This document shows, piece after piece, positions 27,421 through 38,992 of a DNA stretch of 64,000 bases. The DNA is from Epiperipatus broadwayi. Taxonomy: Eukaryota > Onychophora > Udeonychophora > Euonychophora > Peripatidae. Below the pieces are notes generated by a model. The model worked only from the letters and a program-made list of their open reading frames with translations, did no database searches and was not told the DNA's origin. A program made the translations under genes and the position numbers. The stretch is from NCBI GenBank assembly GCA_028023455.1, contig JAQFVV010006549.1:622001-686000 (forward strand), in the 5' to 3' direction. Numbering within the stretch: position 1 is the first letter of the stretch; each line of letters starts with the position of its first letter.

Positions 27421-28588
27421 ATGTAAAATAATTAACAAAATAATATTAGCCTGCAATGTATTAAGAATTAGAATAACAATTTGACCATTAATGTAAATAA
27501 TCCAGATTAATGGCCTCTGAATAAAATAAAAGATTGCATAGACAGATTAAATAAATTAAGAAAGATTGTTTTTCATAGTTATAAAAGTTTACAATTTGAA
27601 GAAAAATACCCTCACAAGTCTGGGATATTCATATATATTACATTTTTTGTGGTGATACATTATTTTAACATGTTTGTATATATAAAATATTATTGTCTAG
27701 AAACAAGTGTGATACAGATGCATTTTTCTGGTACTCACACTCAGTGACTTAGTTTGAGTAGTATTTATTTGGTAGATGCCACTTACACTTTTTATTATTA
27801 TGATTATTTACTAAGCAGATGACCATTCCTACCAGTTAGTTTGTATATTTTAGTCACTTATACCCGGTAGAAGCATAATTTCTAACTGGAAATTTGATGA
27901 TGTTTATTTGATTAGTATTAAAACAGATGTTATAGATTGTCTGGATCATGTGATATTTAGTTTCCCTTATTTGAGTCACTTGGTATTTGTTTTCCAAGCA
28001 CAACAGCCTGAAAGAATTTATGTTAGTCTAGTTCTTTTAGTAGTATATTTTATTAAATGACTTTTGCATATCCTAAAGCTTGTAAGATCTATAAGTCTTA
28101 AAACTGGGTTATATTAATAAATATTAATAGTTACAGTTAATATGTGCATCCAGTCTGGATCTAACCAGAAACTATTAAGATGCATAGAGCCATATATTGT
28201 CTTTGCATAATAAATCAATGAATATAAAGTCATTAATTTTTCATCAAATTAGCTAAGACAGTTAAATATAGTAGATCATTAAGTGTTGTAATTCTAAAAT
28301 CAGCCGTGGGTAAAAAATCAATAAACTGATGTTTCCTAAGGATTTCTGTCAATTGTGTTATTATTTGATTTGGCATTGTGTATATATGTAAATAAATTTT
28401 AATTTCTCATTATTCTAGAATTTGTCATTTATTGCAATCAATAATAGTAATTAAAATATGATAAAAGTCTTTTGCAACTAACTGAGCCTAGCAGGATATA
28501 AAAAAAGTTTTTGATCCTGTGACATCAGAATGTGTATCTGCATGCAAATTACCCTTGGGTGATTTTCAAGTTAGCTGAGTTTACAATG
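27421..28588 (+). repeat. 1.2-kb direct repeat, copy 2 (possible 3' LTR)
   Basis: Matches 23572-24818 in the same orientation. Landmarks are CTGCAATGTATTAAGAATTA, GTGATATTTAGTTTCCCTTA, and GCCTGAAAGAATTTATGTTA followed by GTCTAGTTCTT. A TGTAAAATAATTAAC start at 27421 and a TTTACA end near 28588 are the best guesses at boundaries. No clean polypurine tract touches the start; the nearest purine run is AAAAAAGGAAA about 20 bp upstream. Confidence 0.55.
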
Positions 28589-28924
28589 ATTGAATGTTTT
28601 CATACACTGACTATACTCTACAAGGTCACTTGATATTCTATTCATGTAAATCCATTTTACACCAACTATTGATTATGCATGTCAAATGTAACAGATTTGC
28701 TATTAAACCATAACTTTTATATCTAATAATAGCAAAGATATGTAAACAAAAAATTTTGATGTGAAATATTATTATTATATTAATTAATAAAAAAATTAAA
28801 TGCTTATTCAGAACATCTGGAAACTAAATATTTCAGACTTTTTTGTTGTTGATTCCTTGTTATTTGACCAAACTAATAAACCAAGTTAGATCAAAATTAA
28901 TTACTAAGAATAATCTTGTTGGAA

Positions 28925-29610
28925 CACTGGAGACACTATTTAGGGTTGAAATACAATTATTTTATAAATAGCTTTCTTAGTCTTAGTATCTCTGTTGATG
29001 AGTATTGTTCCTAATGGAAAAAACGTTCTCATACTAAACTTCTGGAAACTCAATTAAGTATTAACATGAGAAATATCACTGTTACACTGCAATATACTAC
29101 TTTGTGGTGGCTACCTATTCTTTCACATATTTCTCCTCAGATATCAGAAGAAAGATTGCCTCATAAAAATGTATAAAAATCTATTAAACAGACTGCAGTT
29201 GCCAATAAAAACAAAATCTAATTTTACCAACTAAGACTTGATTCAAATCAGGATACTCTATTTGGATATTCAACCAAAAATCTTCAATTGACGAATTGTA
29301 TCATAAAACTGAATTCTTATAAGATTGCAAATAAATTTCTATTTTCTGATCCAACAAGAAAGTAATCTGGATTTGATCTTTTTGACATAACTAAAGTCTC
29401 ATCAAGAGATTAAAGACAATCAATAATCACTTTGCTTTATAAATGGAATTTATCACTCACTGATTTTGAAATTGTAGATAAATACAAACTACAAAACACA
29501 TAGTTAATAGTTCTCAACATTATGGCTACTATGGCAAAATTAAAGAACTTAATAGAACCAGTAGTAAATCTATCTAATGTTTGGAATTTCTACAGGTTTT
29601 ATTATGAAAT
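28925..29610 (+). pseudogene. Jockey/CR1-like LINE polymerase C-terminal remnant
   Basis: With a few stops and shifts, the plus strand reads through the well-known C-terminal region of many invertebrate LINE polymerases. The blocks, in order, are SISVDEYCS at about 29000; SHTKLLETQLSINMRNITVT, then WWLPILSHISPQ at about 29110; SGFDLFDITKV at about 29365; and LLYKWNLSLTDF at about 29440. The usual family pattern is AEYCxPVW..S.HT..ldxqLN..MRxIxGT...TP..WLPVLSNIxPP, then PGFDL, then a KWGL segment followed by a C-x-C-G / HI / C knuckle, whose cysteines are lost here. The RT core and endonuclease are absent, so it is a 5'-truncated, long-dead copy. The clade name is approximate. Confidence 0.65.
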
Positions 29611-30504
29611 TATGTTACTAGTTAGGTTTTCTAAATCCATGTAATAAAAAAAAACAATTATCAGCATTTCTTTATAATTTTCTAAATTAATCATTTGTTT
29701 TTGATATCTTGATCATTTTGAAAATGTGCATAAAATAAACATTTTGGATGAATAAATAAATTTACTAATTGTTTAATTTAAAATATGATTTACATGTATA
29801 TAAATAAATAGTGGAGACATTTATAAATAAATAAATCATTTTGGTTTATTATATGCATTTCTAAATTAATTTATACAACATCATGCTTGATTTATTTTTT
29901 AGACAGTATTGATAATTTCAAAATTGTGCATAAAAAAAGAAAATTATTTGTAGTTCTCTGGAGTTATGGCATACCTGAAAGATGAATATCTCTGAAATCA
30001 ATCATTTATTTATAAATAAAATATATATTTATTTTTTATTTATAAATAAGTCTCAGAGCACACCACACTAAATTTATTACAAAAACATAAATACTTTTAT
30101 ATATATATATTGAATCCTGAAATTCCGAATGTAATGGTTAGCAATAAGTTATTGTGTAACTGAGTTTTCTTGAAGATTTTTTTATATATCAAATTATATG
30201 ACAATGAATATATTATTAAGTAAAAATAAACTTTTATTAGGAGTTCTGAGGATGAATGTATGTTAAAATTGGCTTTTCGCACAAAATAAATGTTGAGCTA
30301 GATGAAATCTTAGAACTGATTACCCAAATACCTTGTGGCAGTCAATGTATAAATTTCCATATAAGTTTTTTTTTCTTATAAAACAGTGTAATTCATAATA
30401 TTGCATATTGAATAAATATAATATCATGTAAAATCTGCAAAATCTATTTTAAATTACATGTTGATATGTATATAGAAATAATTTGGTTTTAATAATAAAC
30501 TTTT
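29611..30504. other. AT-rich, degenerate local duplications
   Basis: Segments near 29700-29760 and 29885-29950 resemble each other (both contain TTGAT, TTTTGAAAATGTGCATAAA or close variants). The rest is AT-rich with many TAAATAAATA runs. No gene seen. Confidence 0.45.
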
Positions 30505-30584
30505 TAATTCAATAAATAGGGAACTTCCACTGTACAAGAAAGATTAAATAATTATATAGAGGACCTTCCCTATTTATTGAATTA
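30505..30584. repeat. 80-bp hairpin with perfect 19-bp arms
   Basis: TAATTCAATAAATAGGGAA at 30505-30523 is exactly reverse-complementary to 30566-30584, around a 42-base loop. It could be a very short MITE end pair or a small-RNA-like hairpin. No paralogue with both arms was seen in the window. Confidence 0.7.
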
Positions 30585-30772
30585 CAAGCAAATAAAGAAA
30601 TAAATAAAACCTACTGAGAATAAACTTTTTTTTTTCTTTTTTTTTTTTTTGATTTTTGTTTATTTTATGAATAGAAACAGGAATGAAGCTTTATAAAAAA
30701 TATCAGTTATTGTTTCATGACATGAGGTTTTAAATAAAAAGAATTTTTAATTTATTTTTCATTTTTATCATT

Positions 30773-30893
30773 AGCGTAAGCTTGTGGTTAAAACACCTGT
30801 AGAGGTCCCTACTATCGCATTTTATATGCATATTATCGAGGTTATAGCCTCAGTAAATATTACTTACATAATCAATGTGCGTTTAATAAATTT
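30773..30893 (+). repeat. CCTGTAGAGGTCCCTAC repeat, single unit
   Basis: One unit of a small dispersed family. It has AAGCTTGTGGTTAAAACACC, then TGTAGAGGTCCCTACTATCG, then GGTTATAGCCTCAGTAAATA, ending near CAATGTGCGTTTAATAAA. The same unit is a palindromic pair at 43820-43992, single at 44288-44395 and a diverged pair at 52921-53289. It has no coding capacity. Confidence 0.8.
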
Positions 30894-31806
30894 ATAATTA
30901 CAACATTTAAGGATATATAACTATAATTTATTTATTTTAAAAAAGAGTTTATTTTACTGCCTACAATAAATTCATTTAATTAAGGAGAGCAACATATACA
31001 ATAGACCTTCATAAATAAATAAGGTTATTTATTCATAGCCTCAAGGAGAATTATTACAAATATATTAGATTATTTTAATTTCACCCTTGTAATAAATTTA
31101 CATATAAAAGAAATATGTTTCAAGGTTAAAACCAGAATTTAAAATTTTACATTTAATAGACTAAAGACGTTGATGTATTTTATTGATTTTTTTTTTTGCA
31201 TGTTTTTTAACATAAATACTTGACTAGATGGTTGTGTAAAACCCTATAGGGCAATTTCTTTTGCTTTGTGACAAATGCTGACTAAACAAATGTAGTGTGG
31301 TAGTGGGGTAGAAGCTACCCAACAATGGCTGATGATGATCATGAACAGGTGGCAATCATTATAAAATACTGTATCAACTTTGGGGCTGTTATGCCATGTT
31401 TAGGTAGATTTATATTATTAAAAATAATGTACCAATTCCTGAGACATACTAAAGTTTTTTCTCCATTCTCATCACATATTCTAATCATTATTCCATTATA
31501 AAAATGGTGACCAATGATTGGGCTATATTAAAATTAAGATTATATTAATCATTTCCCATTATCATCATTTTTATCATGTTACAACACATAAATGTTTCTT
31601 AATGAAAAAAGAACTTCCACTTTACTTAATGACAGATCTTAAAACATCGTTTATGTACAATACCATAAAATATATCTGATAATCTTTTAAATAATCTAAA
31701 AAAAAAACAAATAACTATTTATTTGTTTTTAATCGTAAACAATAATTATACTAAGTGGAATACTGACTCATTACTGCACAAATATTAACTGTCAATAAAG
31801 ATCTTG

Positions 31807-33936
31807 TGTAACGGTATATGCCGTTACATTAATTTAAAATTAGAATAAAAATTTTTTTTTAAGGTTGTAAATAAAAACTAAAAGCTAAAATTAAAGAGTT
31901 GTTCAATGTATGTATATATATTCGCACAGATGCAAAACTTTAAAAGTATTTCTTTTTTAAATAAAAAAAAAAGTACAAGATCTAAAGATAAAATATTTTA
32001 GTAAATAGAAATGATTGTTTTATAAATGAAATGAAAAGCAAACTAGCCCTTGGGGCTCTTATATAAAAAAAAGTCAGATGAAATATAGATAAGAGAACAA
32101 AAATAAATTAGATTTCCAACAGAAGCAGCAATGAAGGCTTTGACCATAATGAAAATTTGGAACAGGAAACCATTGTTCAGTGAATCTGGACAATCGGTAT
32201 AAAAGAAAAAAATATTGAAATTAAGGACAGTTCCAGCTTGATTTTTTTTGAGGGGTGTGATAAGACGCACTTGTCACTCTCTCTTTTATTTCAAATGAAA
32301 TGACTGATGAATTATGAATGGTATTATTGCAGACCCTGAATCATATGGGTTCTGCAATCAAATAGTACTAGGATTGAACCAGCCAAGGCCACCTCCAAAA
32401 CAACAAACCGGTCTTCAAATAGAGATGTCATGGGAATTGGCACCAGGAACTGGGATTCTTCTCCTGTAAGACATGAACTGTAAAATTTAAAAATAATTAA
32501 GAACTTTCGTTAAGATTTGACAAGCTTTTAATATTCAGCTAACCTAAATTTTAAAATGAACTTTTATCTGACTTTTAAGTTTTTAAATTAATTATTAATG
32601 TTTAATTTTTATACATTTGAGTTTGCTAAAAATCATTTCCATTTTTTTTTATTAATATTTATTGTATAAATTATTTAAATGCATTAAATTTAAGTTGGGA
32701 ATAGATGCTTGCATAGATTCGTTAACATTTAATTATGTTTTTATTTTCATATTTGATTAAAATATATAGACATTTGGTAAATAATGATACCTTACGTTGA
32801 GTATCTAAAATATATTTATTCGGATGTCTCTTAAGTTATTGATGTCATGCGGCATCTTACGATGAATGCCATTGGGTTTCTTGTAAATTTCCCTCTGCAT
32901 TTCCATCAATGACTTTATATTTTGATTGTTTATGTTTATTTTGAAATGTTTTTATCTGTATAATCTATGTAGCCGATCTATACTCAACATTAAAAAACAA
33001 ACCTTTATAAAATTCATCTGTGCGAAATTACATAAATGTTAAATTTAAGTCAGGCATGAATGGCTATATAGATTTGTAAAGTTATATTAATTAATTAAGG
33101 GAGGGTTAATCTTAGGTTATTTGTTGCATAGTTGGATTGAGTCAATGGATTGGATGTATCAGTGTAATTAGTAAATGTAGTATGAGATCCGCTACATGCA
33201 GGATCACTATTATATGCCACACACCCCCTTTTAGCATATGGAATAGGATAGTAATATGGAAAACGTAGTCCCTTCCTATGGAGTTTTTTTTATTGCTCTT
33301 CTCATCAGACAGATGTAGTATTCCTGTCTGGATGAGAGTCAATGTCTTCTATAACCATGCTGTTCAGATGCACATTCCTGACAGTATGGTATTTGTGCTG
33401 TCATATTCACACTGCATTAAATACATCGATGTATCAGATGGATTGACATTGGTTTAACTGCGAACTTTTGGCCTAAGGTTAAATAAGGGATAGAATATTT
33501 TCTTTTCAAATGCAATCTATATAGTTTATTCATAGTCGACACTTTTAAAAATATTATTAAACAAATCTGTGCAGATTGTTCAAACTAAAAAAAAATTTAA
33601 ATTTAAAAATTAAATTAATAACCAACCTAAAATAATAAATTTTATTCCTCAGTTTTATCTATATCTGCGTAAATAAATGCTTGTGTGTTAATTACTGGCA
33701 GTGGCTTATTTTATTTTTTATTTTAATATTGAAAATATTTTTGAATAAGAATTTATATTTTATAAATCTCTGCATCTCATCGAGCTAGTGGCATGGGCTA
33801 ACGGTCTGAATAAACATGTAAAATGTGAATCTTAACTTATGTATCTGCCTACTATATAAATTTTCTAGGTTCTAATAACCTAATGGTATCCTGTAGTGCA
33901 GATACGATAAGACTCTGTTCTTTTCGGACCGTTATA
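31807..33936 (+). mobile_element. LTR of a long-LTR retrotransposon, copy D
   Basis: This 2.1-kb LTR begins TGTAACGG and ends CCGTTATA (expected CCGTTACA). The first 22 bases form a palindrome: TGTAACGG, a 6-base loop, then CCGTTACA, so the LTR's own terminal repeat is present twice at its 5' edge. Homology to copy C (25174-27368, opposite strand) supports both ends. A primer-binding-site-like sequence follows after two bases. Open frames inside (such as 32043-32270, minus) are not conserved in copy C and are not considered genes. Confidence 0.7.
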
Positions 33937-33938
33937 AT

Positions 33939-33956
33939 TGGCCACCCAACATGAGC
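33939..33956 (+). promoter_or_regulatory. Primer-binding site next to LTR D
   Basis: TGGCCACCCAACATGAGC starts two bases after the LTR end. Apart from one inserted C it matches the lysine-tRNA-type site at 24840 (TGGCACCCAACATGGAG), so both elements probably used the same kind of tRNA primer. Confidence 0.55.
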
Positions 33957-35363
33957 CGATGTTTAATAAACCACGAGTACCCTGAGAATTTTAAAGATAA
34001 ATCATGCCAATAACATTTTTTTTAAATAAACTTATTTTTTGTAAAAGTTATAGTTTGAATTTTGTTTTAAAAGTACTGCCAGTAAGAAAAATTGTGCATA
34101 TGTAAAGATAAATACAAGGAATAAAATGTAATAGCTATTATAATTTTTTTTTAAAAAAGTCTTATTTAAAATCCAACCATTTAATGTGCCTAAGTAATAC
34201 TTAAAAGTAGTAGAAAAGAAACTTGGAAAGGAGGGGGCAGAAATTTAGCTGGTAGTAAAGAATAAACAGTCAACAATTTTTTTTATCAGTATATTTGTGT
34301 GTAATTACTAACCAGGTTTTGTCTTTTAAAAAAAAAGTTTAGTATATAATGTACACTAGATCTTTTTATTGACACAAAATGAAAATAAAACATAATAAAG
34401 AAATGCCCTTATGGTTTAAATATTATTTATGACAGACTAAAACATGCATCAATAAATAGTAACTCTGTTATAATCTGTGTAAAATTATCTTGCTCAGTTT
34501 TATGTAATAACAATATTTCCAACACACAATTATTTAGATTATTCACTACACAAAAATTTGTTTAGATAGCATTTAAAACAAAAGAAAGCAAACAAGATCA
34601 TCTCTTCAAATATCACTAAATCTACTCACCAACTCAAAATAAAATACGATAAGCAATAAAATCATATATCACTATCCTAAACAATAATATATTACTAAGA
34701 TATCTATATATTCAAATCAATAAATAACTAAGTTCTGATATACTTTACTAATCTAATATAGGAATGTAAATTTATGTTAACATTTAATGATATTCCCTAC
34801 CTACTAAACTAGTCACTAAATGGTTAAGATAACATTTAAAAAATGTTTTATAAATCCATAATATCTACAGTGTTTAACAAAATAAACCCATTAATCCCCT
34901 TTATATCTAGTTTAATAAAATATTAATATTTTATCCATACTTTACATTATATCAATATGCAATTATTGCTTACGTTATGTATTAAATGACACACTCTATA
35001 AGGATTCATTATCAATAAATCTATTAGATAATCTTGCATTTTGTAATATCCAATCACATCATTATATCAAATATATAGTAGGTTTTTATTGGATATTTAC
35101 CTAATCGTAATCAACTAATATTATTCATCTATTTAAATTTTCTGTAAATCAATTATTAAAATAAATTTTTAATAATGCTCAAACTATATAAGACAATTCT
35201 TGGCTGGCAGTTATCCAAATCAAAGACAGATACGAAGTTATAATAATTAATAAAATTTATAATCCACCTCAATAAAGTTTAGAGAAAATTAAGGCAGATC
35301 ATTCTGACTAATGACAGAATGAAATCTATTATGATTTTATTAACTGGACAGTTAAGCAAGCTC
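33957..35363. other. AT-rich sequence downstream of LTR D
   Basis: Expected to hold the internal domain of the LTR element, but no gag or pol similarity, no matching 3' LTR in the same orientation and no long frame was found. The internal domain is lost or lies beyond recognition. Confidence 0.45.
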
Positions 35364-36137
35364 TTAACCCTTTTCCCGCCTCTTATGAGGCCTCTCGTCG
35401 ACATCTGACGTCACTCTAACTCTGCCAGTTCTTATGCTAAAATATTCGTTTGACAGGTATTGATTAGGTTTTTAAAAGTTCTGTAAGATGGTGCCCTCTT
35501 CCGAATTATTTTACAAGTAAAAAATAAAAAAAAAACGCATTTAAACCTAAACAAAGAAAGAACATTGGCAGTCATTGGTTGTCAGCGAGCTCTCAGCCGA
35601 AAAAGACATTCTGATTGGTTGGAAAGATCAAAAAAACCCCCTGATAAAAAAAAAAAAAAAAAAAAAAGAGGAGTTTTTTCGAATGCAATTTTAAGTATTA
35701 AAAAAATATATATGAGAAATTAAACTAGTTTTTTTAAAAAATATATCAAAAAAACAAAATTATTTTCGAAAAATATTGAAGATTTTAGTAAAAATATTTA
35801 AGATTTAGCAAAAAGAAATCTTTACTTTTCAATAATGTAACATTGAAAAAAAGCGTTTGCGTCACCACTTTTTTGTTTAGACATTCGCTTTATATTTGCC
35901 GAAATTGAATATATTTTATAATAAATAAATAATTTATTTTTGAAAGAACTTTTGTTCTCTTTCAATACCCTGAAAAATTAGTAATATACTTTTTATAAAC
36001 GTATCTGAGTTGAATTTAATATTATAGGCGAATATGTTTTAACAATAGGCTTTGTCTTCAGTTTGTGAGTTGGCCAATTAAAAGATTTGATTTTTACCTC
36101 ATACAACCAATAATATAATTAGCGGTTTAAGGGTTAA
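35364..36137 (-). mobile_element. piggyBac-type MITE, copy B
   Basis: Same element as 3386-4140 in reverse orientation. It has TTAA at both ends (35364-35367 and 36134-36137), left edge TTAACCCTTTTCCCGC and right edge GCGGTTTAAGGGTTAA. The two copies share long near-identical stretches, for example the CAACTCACAAACTGAAGACA region and the paired CCAAT boxes (35574 and 35614, again 40 bp apart). A 20-plus A run at 35645-35668 is specific to this copy. No coding frame. Confidence 0.85.
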
Positions 36138-37009
36138 TAGTTAATCATGAACTAATAAAGTTATTTATATATCTAACATTAATTTTAGATAAACAAACAA
36201 ATATCAATGTAATGACCACATAAAGTGTATATCTAATTAAGGTTAAATAACAATTGTATAATAAAATATACCAGTATGGAGCCCCACTTAACTTACCTAT
36301 GTTAATCTGATCTTGGATCAAAATCCAAGTATCAAAAATTACCTTGCATACTCAAAAGAAACTTAATTATACAGATTCACCAGGTTTTTAATCAACTCTA
36401 AATTTATTGGTTTATAATATTGATAGTAATAAAAAAAAGATCAAAGACTAATAATGTATGCAATAGACTAAAATCGTAGCCAGTTGAAAAGTACAATGTT
36501 ATTTTCCTTTAATATATATAATTAATTTGATAGTCTATTACTATATAAAAAACAATAATATATATATATGAAATTCAGAAGTGTGTTGTATGATAATAAT
36601 ATTATATATAAACTGAAGGAGAGGTTCCAAGTCTCTTTCCCAGACTTTAAAAAGAATATATATAATGACTAAAAAATGTGATCAACTAAACTTGATTTTT
36701 ATTTGTTTACTAATATAATTTGTAAATAATTAAACCAACATAAAAATCTATTGTATTTAAACCCTTTTCTATATGAATATCCTGAAGTTAAATCTTAAAT
36801 AACAAAAAAAATAAATATTAAAAAAACATGAGGTCATAAATAAGAGTTTAAATAATAATAATAAAAATGAATCTCTCCAACCTTTTATTGTGTGAATAAA
36901 AACAGTATAAATAATAAAAGTTACCATATGATTACACATGTTATTTGATTCTACACTCTAAAATAGAAATATGAACAAAACATACACAATTTTTTTAACA
37001 AAAACAAAT
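36138..37009. other. AT-rich sequence, no feature seen
   Basis: No gene supported. On the minus strand an AATAAA lies near 36890, which could serve the candidate exon just upstream of it on that strand. Confidence 0.4.
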
Positions 37010-37104
37010 TTACACAGAAATATATTTCATTATTCCTTTTCCCCACTGGTCCATAATAGCTTCTGGTTCTTTGTTTCTGATCTCAATATGTAGAAATGAT
37101 TTTT
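37010..37104 (-). CDS. Candidate terminal exon (weak)
   Basis: Unlike its surroundings, this minus-strand segment reads as ordinary protein. It runs KSFLHIEIRNKEPEAIMD, then QWGKGIMKYISV and a TAA. Directly upstream on the minus strand is a good 3' splice-site-like sequence, CTTGTCTTCCCTACTTCAAG, and an AATAAA follows about 110 bases after the stop. I do not recognise the family. It could be a true last exon, a processed fragment or chance. Confidence 0.2.
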
Positions 37105-37112
37105 CTTGAAGT

Positions 37113-38111
37113 AGGGAAGACAAGCGTGAATAATGACAATCGAGGATTTGAATTTAATTACTTTTATTTTTGAAATCCAATAATTTCTTTCAAGTATATA
37201 AATATATTCAATCTTTTAAAATAACAGATACTTGGTCGATGCAAAATCTGCACATCACCGGGTTTATTTTTTTTATTGGTAATAATATATGAAGAGAATT
37301 CTTTCATTGACAAATTCCGTTACATCCAAATGAGTAATAAATACTTGCATTTTTCCAAGTCAATAAAATGAAATTTCAGTTGTTTAATATCACATAGAAG
37401 TTAATCAATCTTGTGAAATTCATTAATCAAAAATATGATATCCATATACCCATCATGGGGTTTGTATTCATCATAAATTTTAACAATACAATATTTTACA
37501 GCTTACTTGCAATATGAAGCATATTGATGTTTTTTTTTACATTTTTGCTGTTTCCCTTGGAATTTCATCAGCAACTATAGACAGTTAAATTTTTATTCTA
37601 CCATGGTTTTAGAAATTAATCACTTTTAAAAATAAAATTAATAATTTTTAAGACAAATATGAAAGCATTCGTTCTAAGCAATGATAAAAATTTAAGACTC
37701 AAGCTGAAGCATTGCATTTCTATTTATAACATATCTATGCTGATGTTAATGTTACCAAGATTAACTGTTAAATATAATTCAAAAATAACTCATTGATATA
37801 AGAAAATTGTTTAATAAAATTTAACTCCAATTAATAAATGAAATGAAGACTTTAAAATATTGGATATAGCAAAAAATAAAAATCCTGTTTTACAATTTCA
37901 AAATTATTTTTCATTTTCAATCAAAAATAAGAAATTCTTATTACATTTTTATATTTTTAATGAATATATATTTTTAATACATATTTTTAATAATATATTT
38001 GAATAAACAAGTTGATAAACAAATACATATGTAATATGGAATATTTGATTTTGTAATAACTAAATTACTTTGGTGAACGTAGTAACAGAAATTGAAATAT
38101 GTAATAATTAG
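37113..38111. other. AT-rich sequence, no feature seen
   Basis: No coding or repeat signal could be supported. Confidence 0.45.
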
Positions 38112-38280
38112 TAATAATGATGTATGCTAATAAACATCACATGATTACCATTTCTTATGCTTGCTTATCATTTATTAAAACTGGCAAAAACTCACTATAC
38201 ATATTGCCACACTGCAAGCTAGAGTAATCAATGGATGCCAGAAGGCTTGTGTATAAAATCTCCATCTAGTGCCTACTCAT

Positions 38281-38337
38281 TCAATATCCCCAGATTAGTT
38301 TCTGATTTGTGGCCTTTGTCAGTGAGGAGCCTTGAAT
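38281..38337 (-). ncRNA. Degenerate hammerhead ribozyme, left arm of fold-back 1
   Basis: Reverse complement of the same motif as 38934-38992. The core reads CTGACAA instead of CTGANGA and the cleavage triplet reads ATC instead of GTC, so it is predicted inactive. GAAAC and most of helix I are still visible. Confidence 0.55.
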
Positions 38338-38933
38338 CTGAGAACACTGCATATAGATCTTAGGATCTAATGCAACCCTCCATCAGCCACTTTCTATCTC
38401 TATTTAACTACAAAACTATGAGTCTTAAATTGAAAACACCTTAATATTTACAATCCAAGCCCATTAGCTTATATAGTCATATAGGTCTGAACTCAGTTCA
38501 GCACCCATACATTTTGGTGTTTTTTGGTTCTTTGATAACTACAGCTACCAATATCCTATTTATGCACAAGCCTTCTGGCATCCGTTGATTACTCTAGATT
38601 GCATTTTGGCAATATGTATAGTGAGTTTTTGCCTGTTTTAATAACAGTTATAAGCAAGCATAAGAAATGGTGATCATGTGGTGTCTGTTGGCTTAAAATC
38701 AATCCTGACTAATATGATATTGGATGCTATGGTTATTAAAGAACCAAAGACACCAAAATGTATGGGTGCTGAACCAAGCTTAGACCTATATGACTATATA
38801 AGCTGATGGGCTTGGATTGGAAATATTAAGGTGTTTTCCAATTTAAGACTCATAGTTTTGTAGTTAAGTAGAGATAAAAGGTGGATGCTGGAAGGTTGCA
38901 TTAGATCCTAAGATCTAGGTACAGTGCTGTCAG

Positions 38934-38992
38934 ATCCAAGGCTCCTCACTGATGAAGGGCACAAGCCAGAAACTAGTTTGGGGGTATTGGAT
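38934..38992 (+). ncRNA. Type-I hammerhead ribozyme, right arm of fold-back 1
   Basis: All core parts of a hammerhead are present in order. Helix I has an outer part ATCCAA/TTGGAT and an inner part CCTCA/TGGGG. The CTGATGA box is at 38949-38955, helix II is GGC/GCC with a short loop, and GAAAC starts at 38969. Helix III is minimal, with ACTAGT self-complementary, and the cleavage triplet GTT ends at 38978 (GUH is permitted, but GUC is preferred). The very short helix III is the form known from Penelope-like elements and animal retrozymes, thought to act as a dimer. Self-cleavage is inferred, not shown. Confidence 0.7.
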
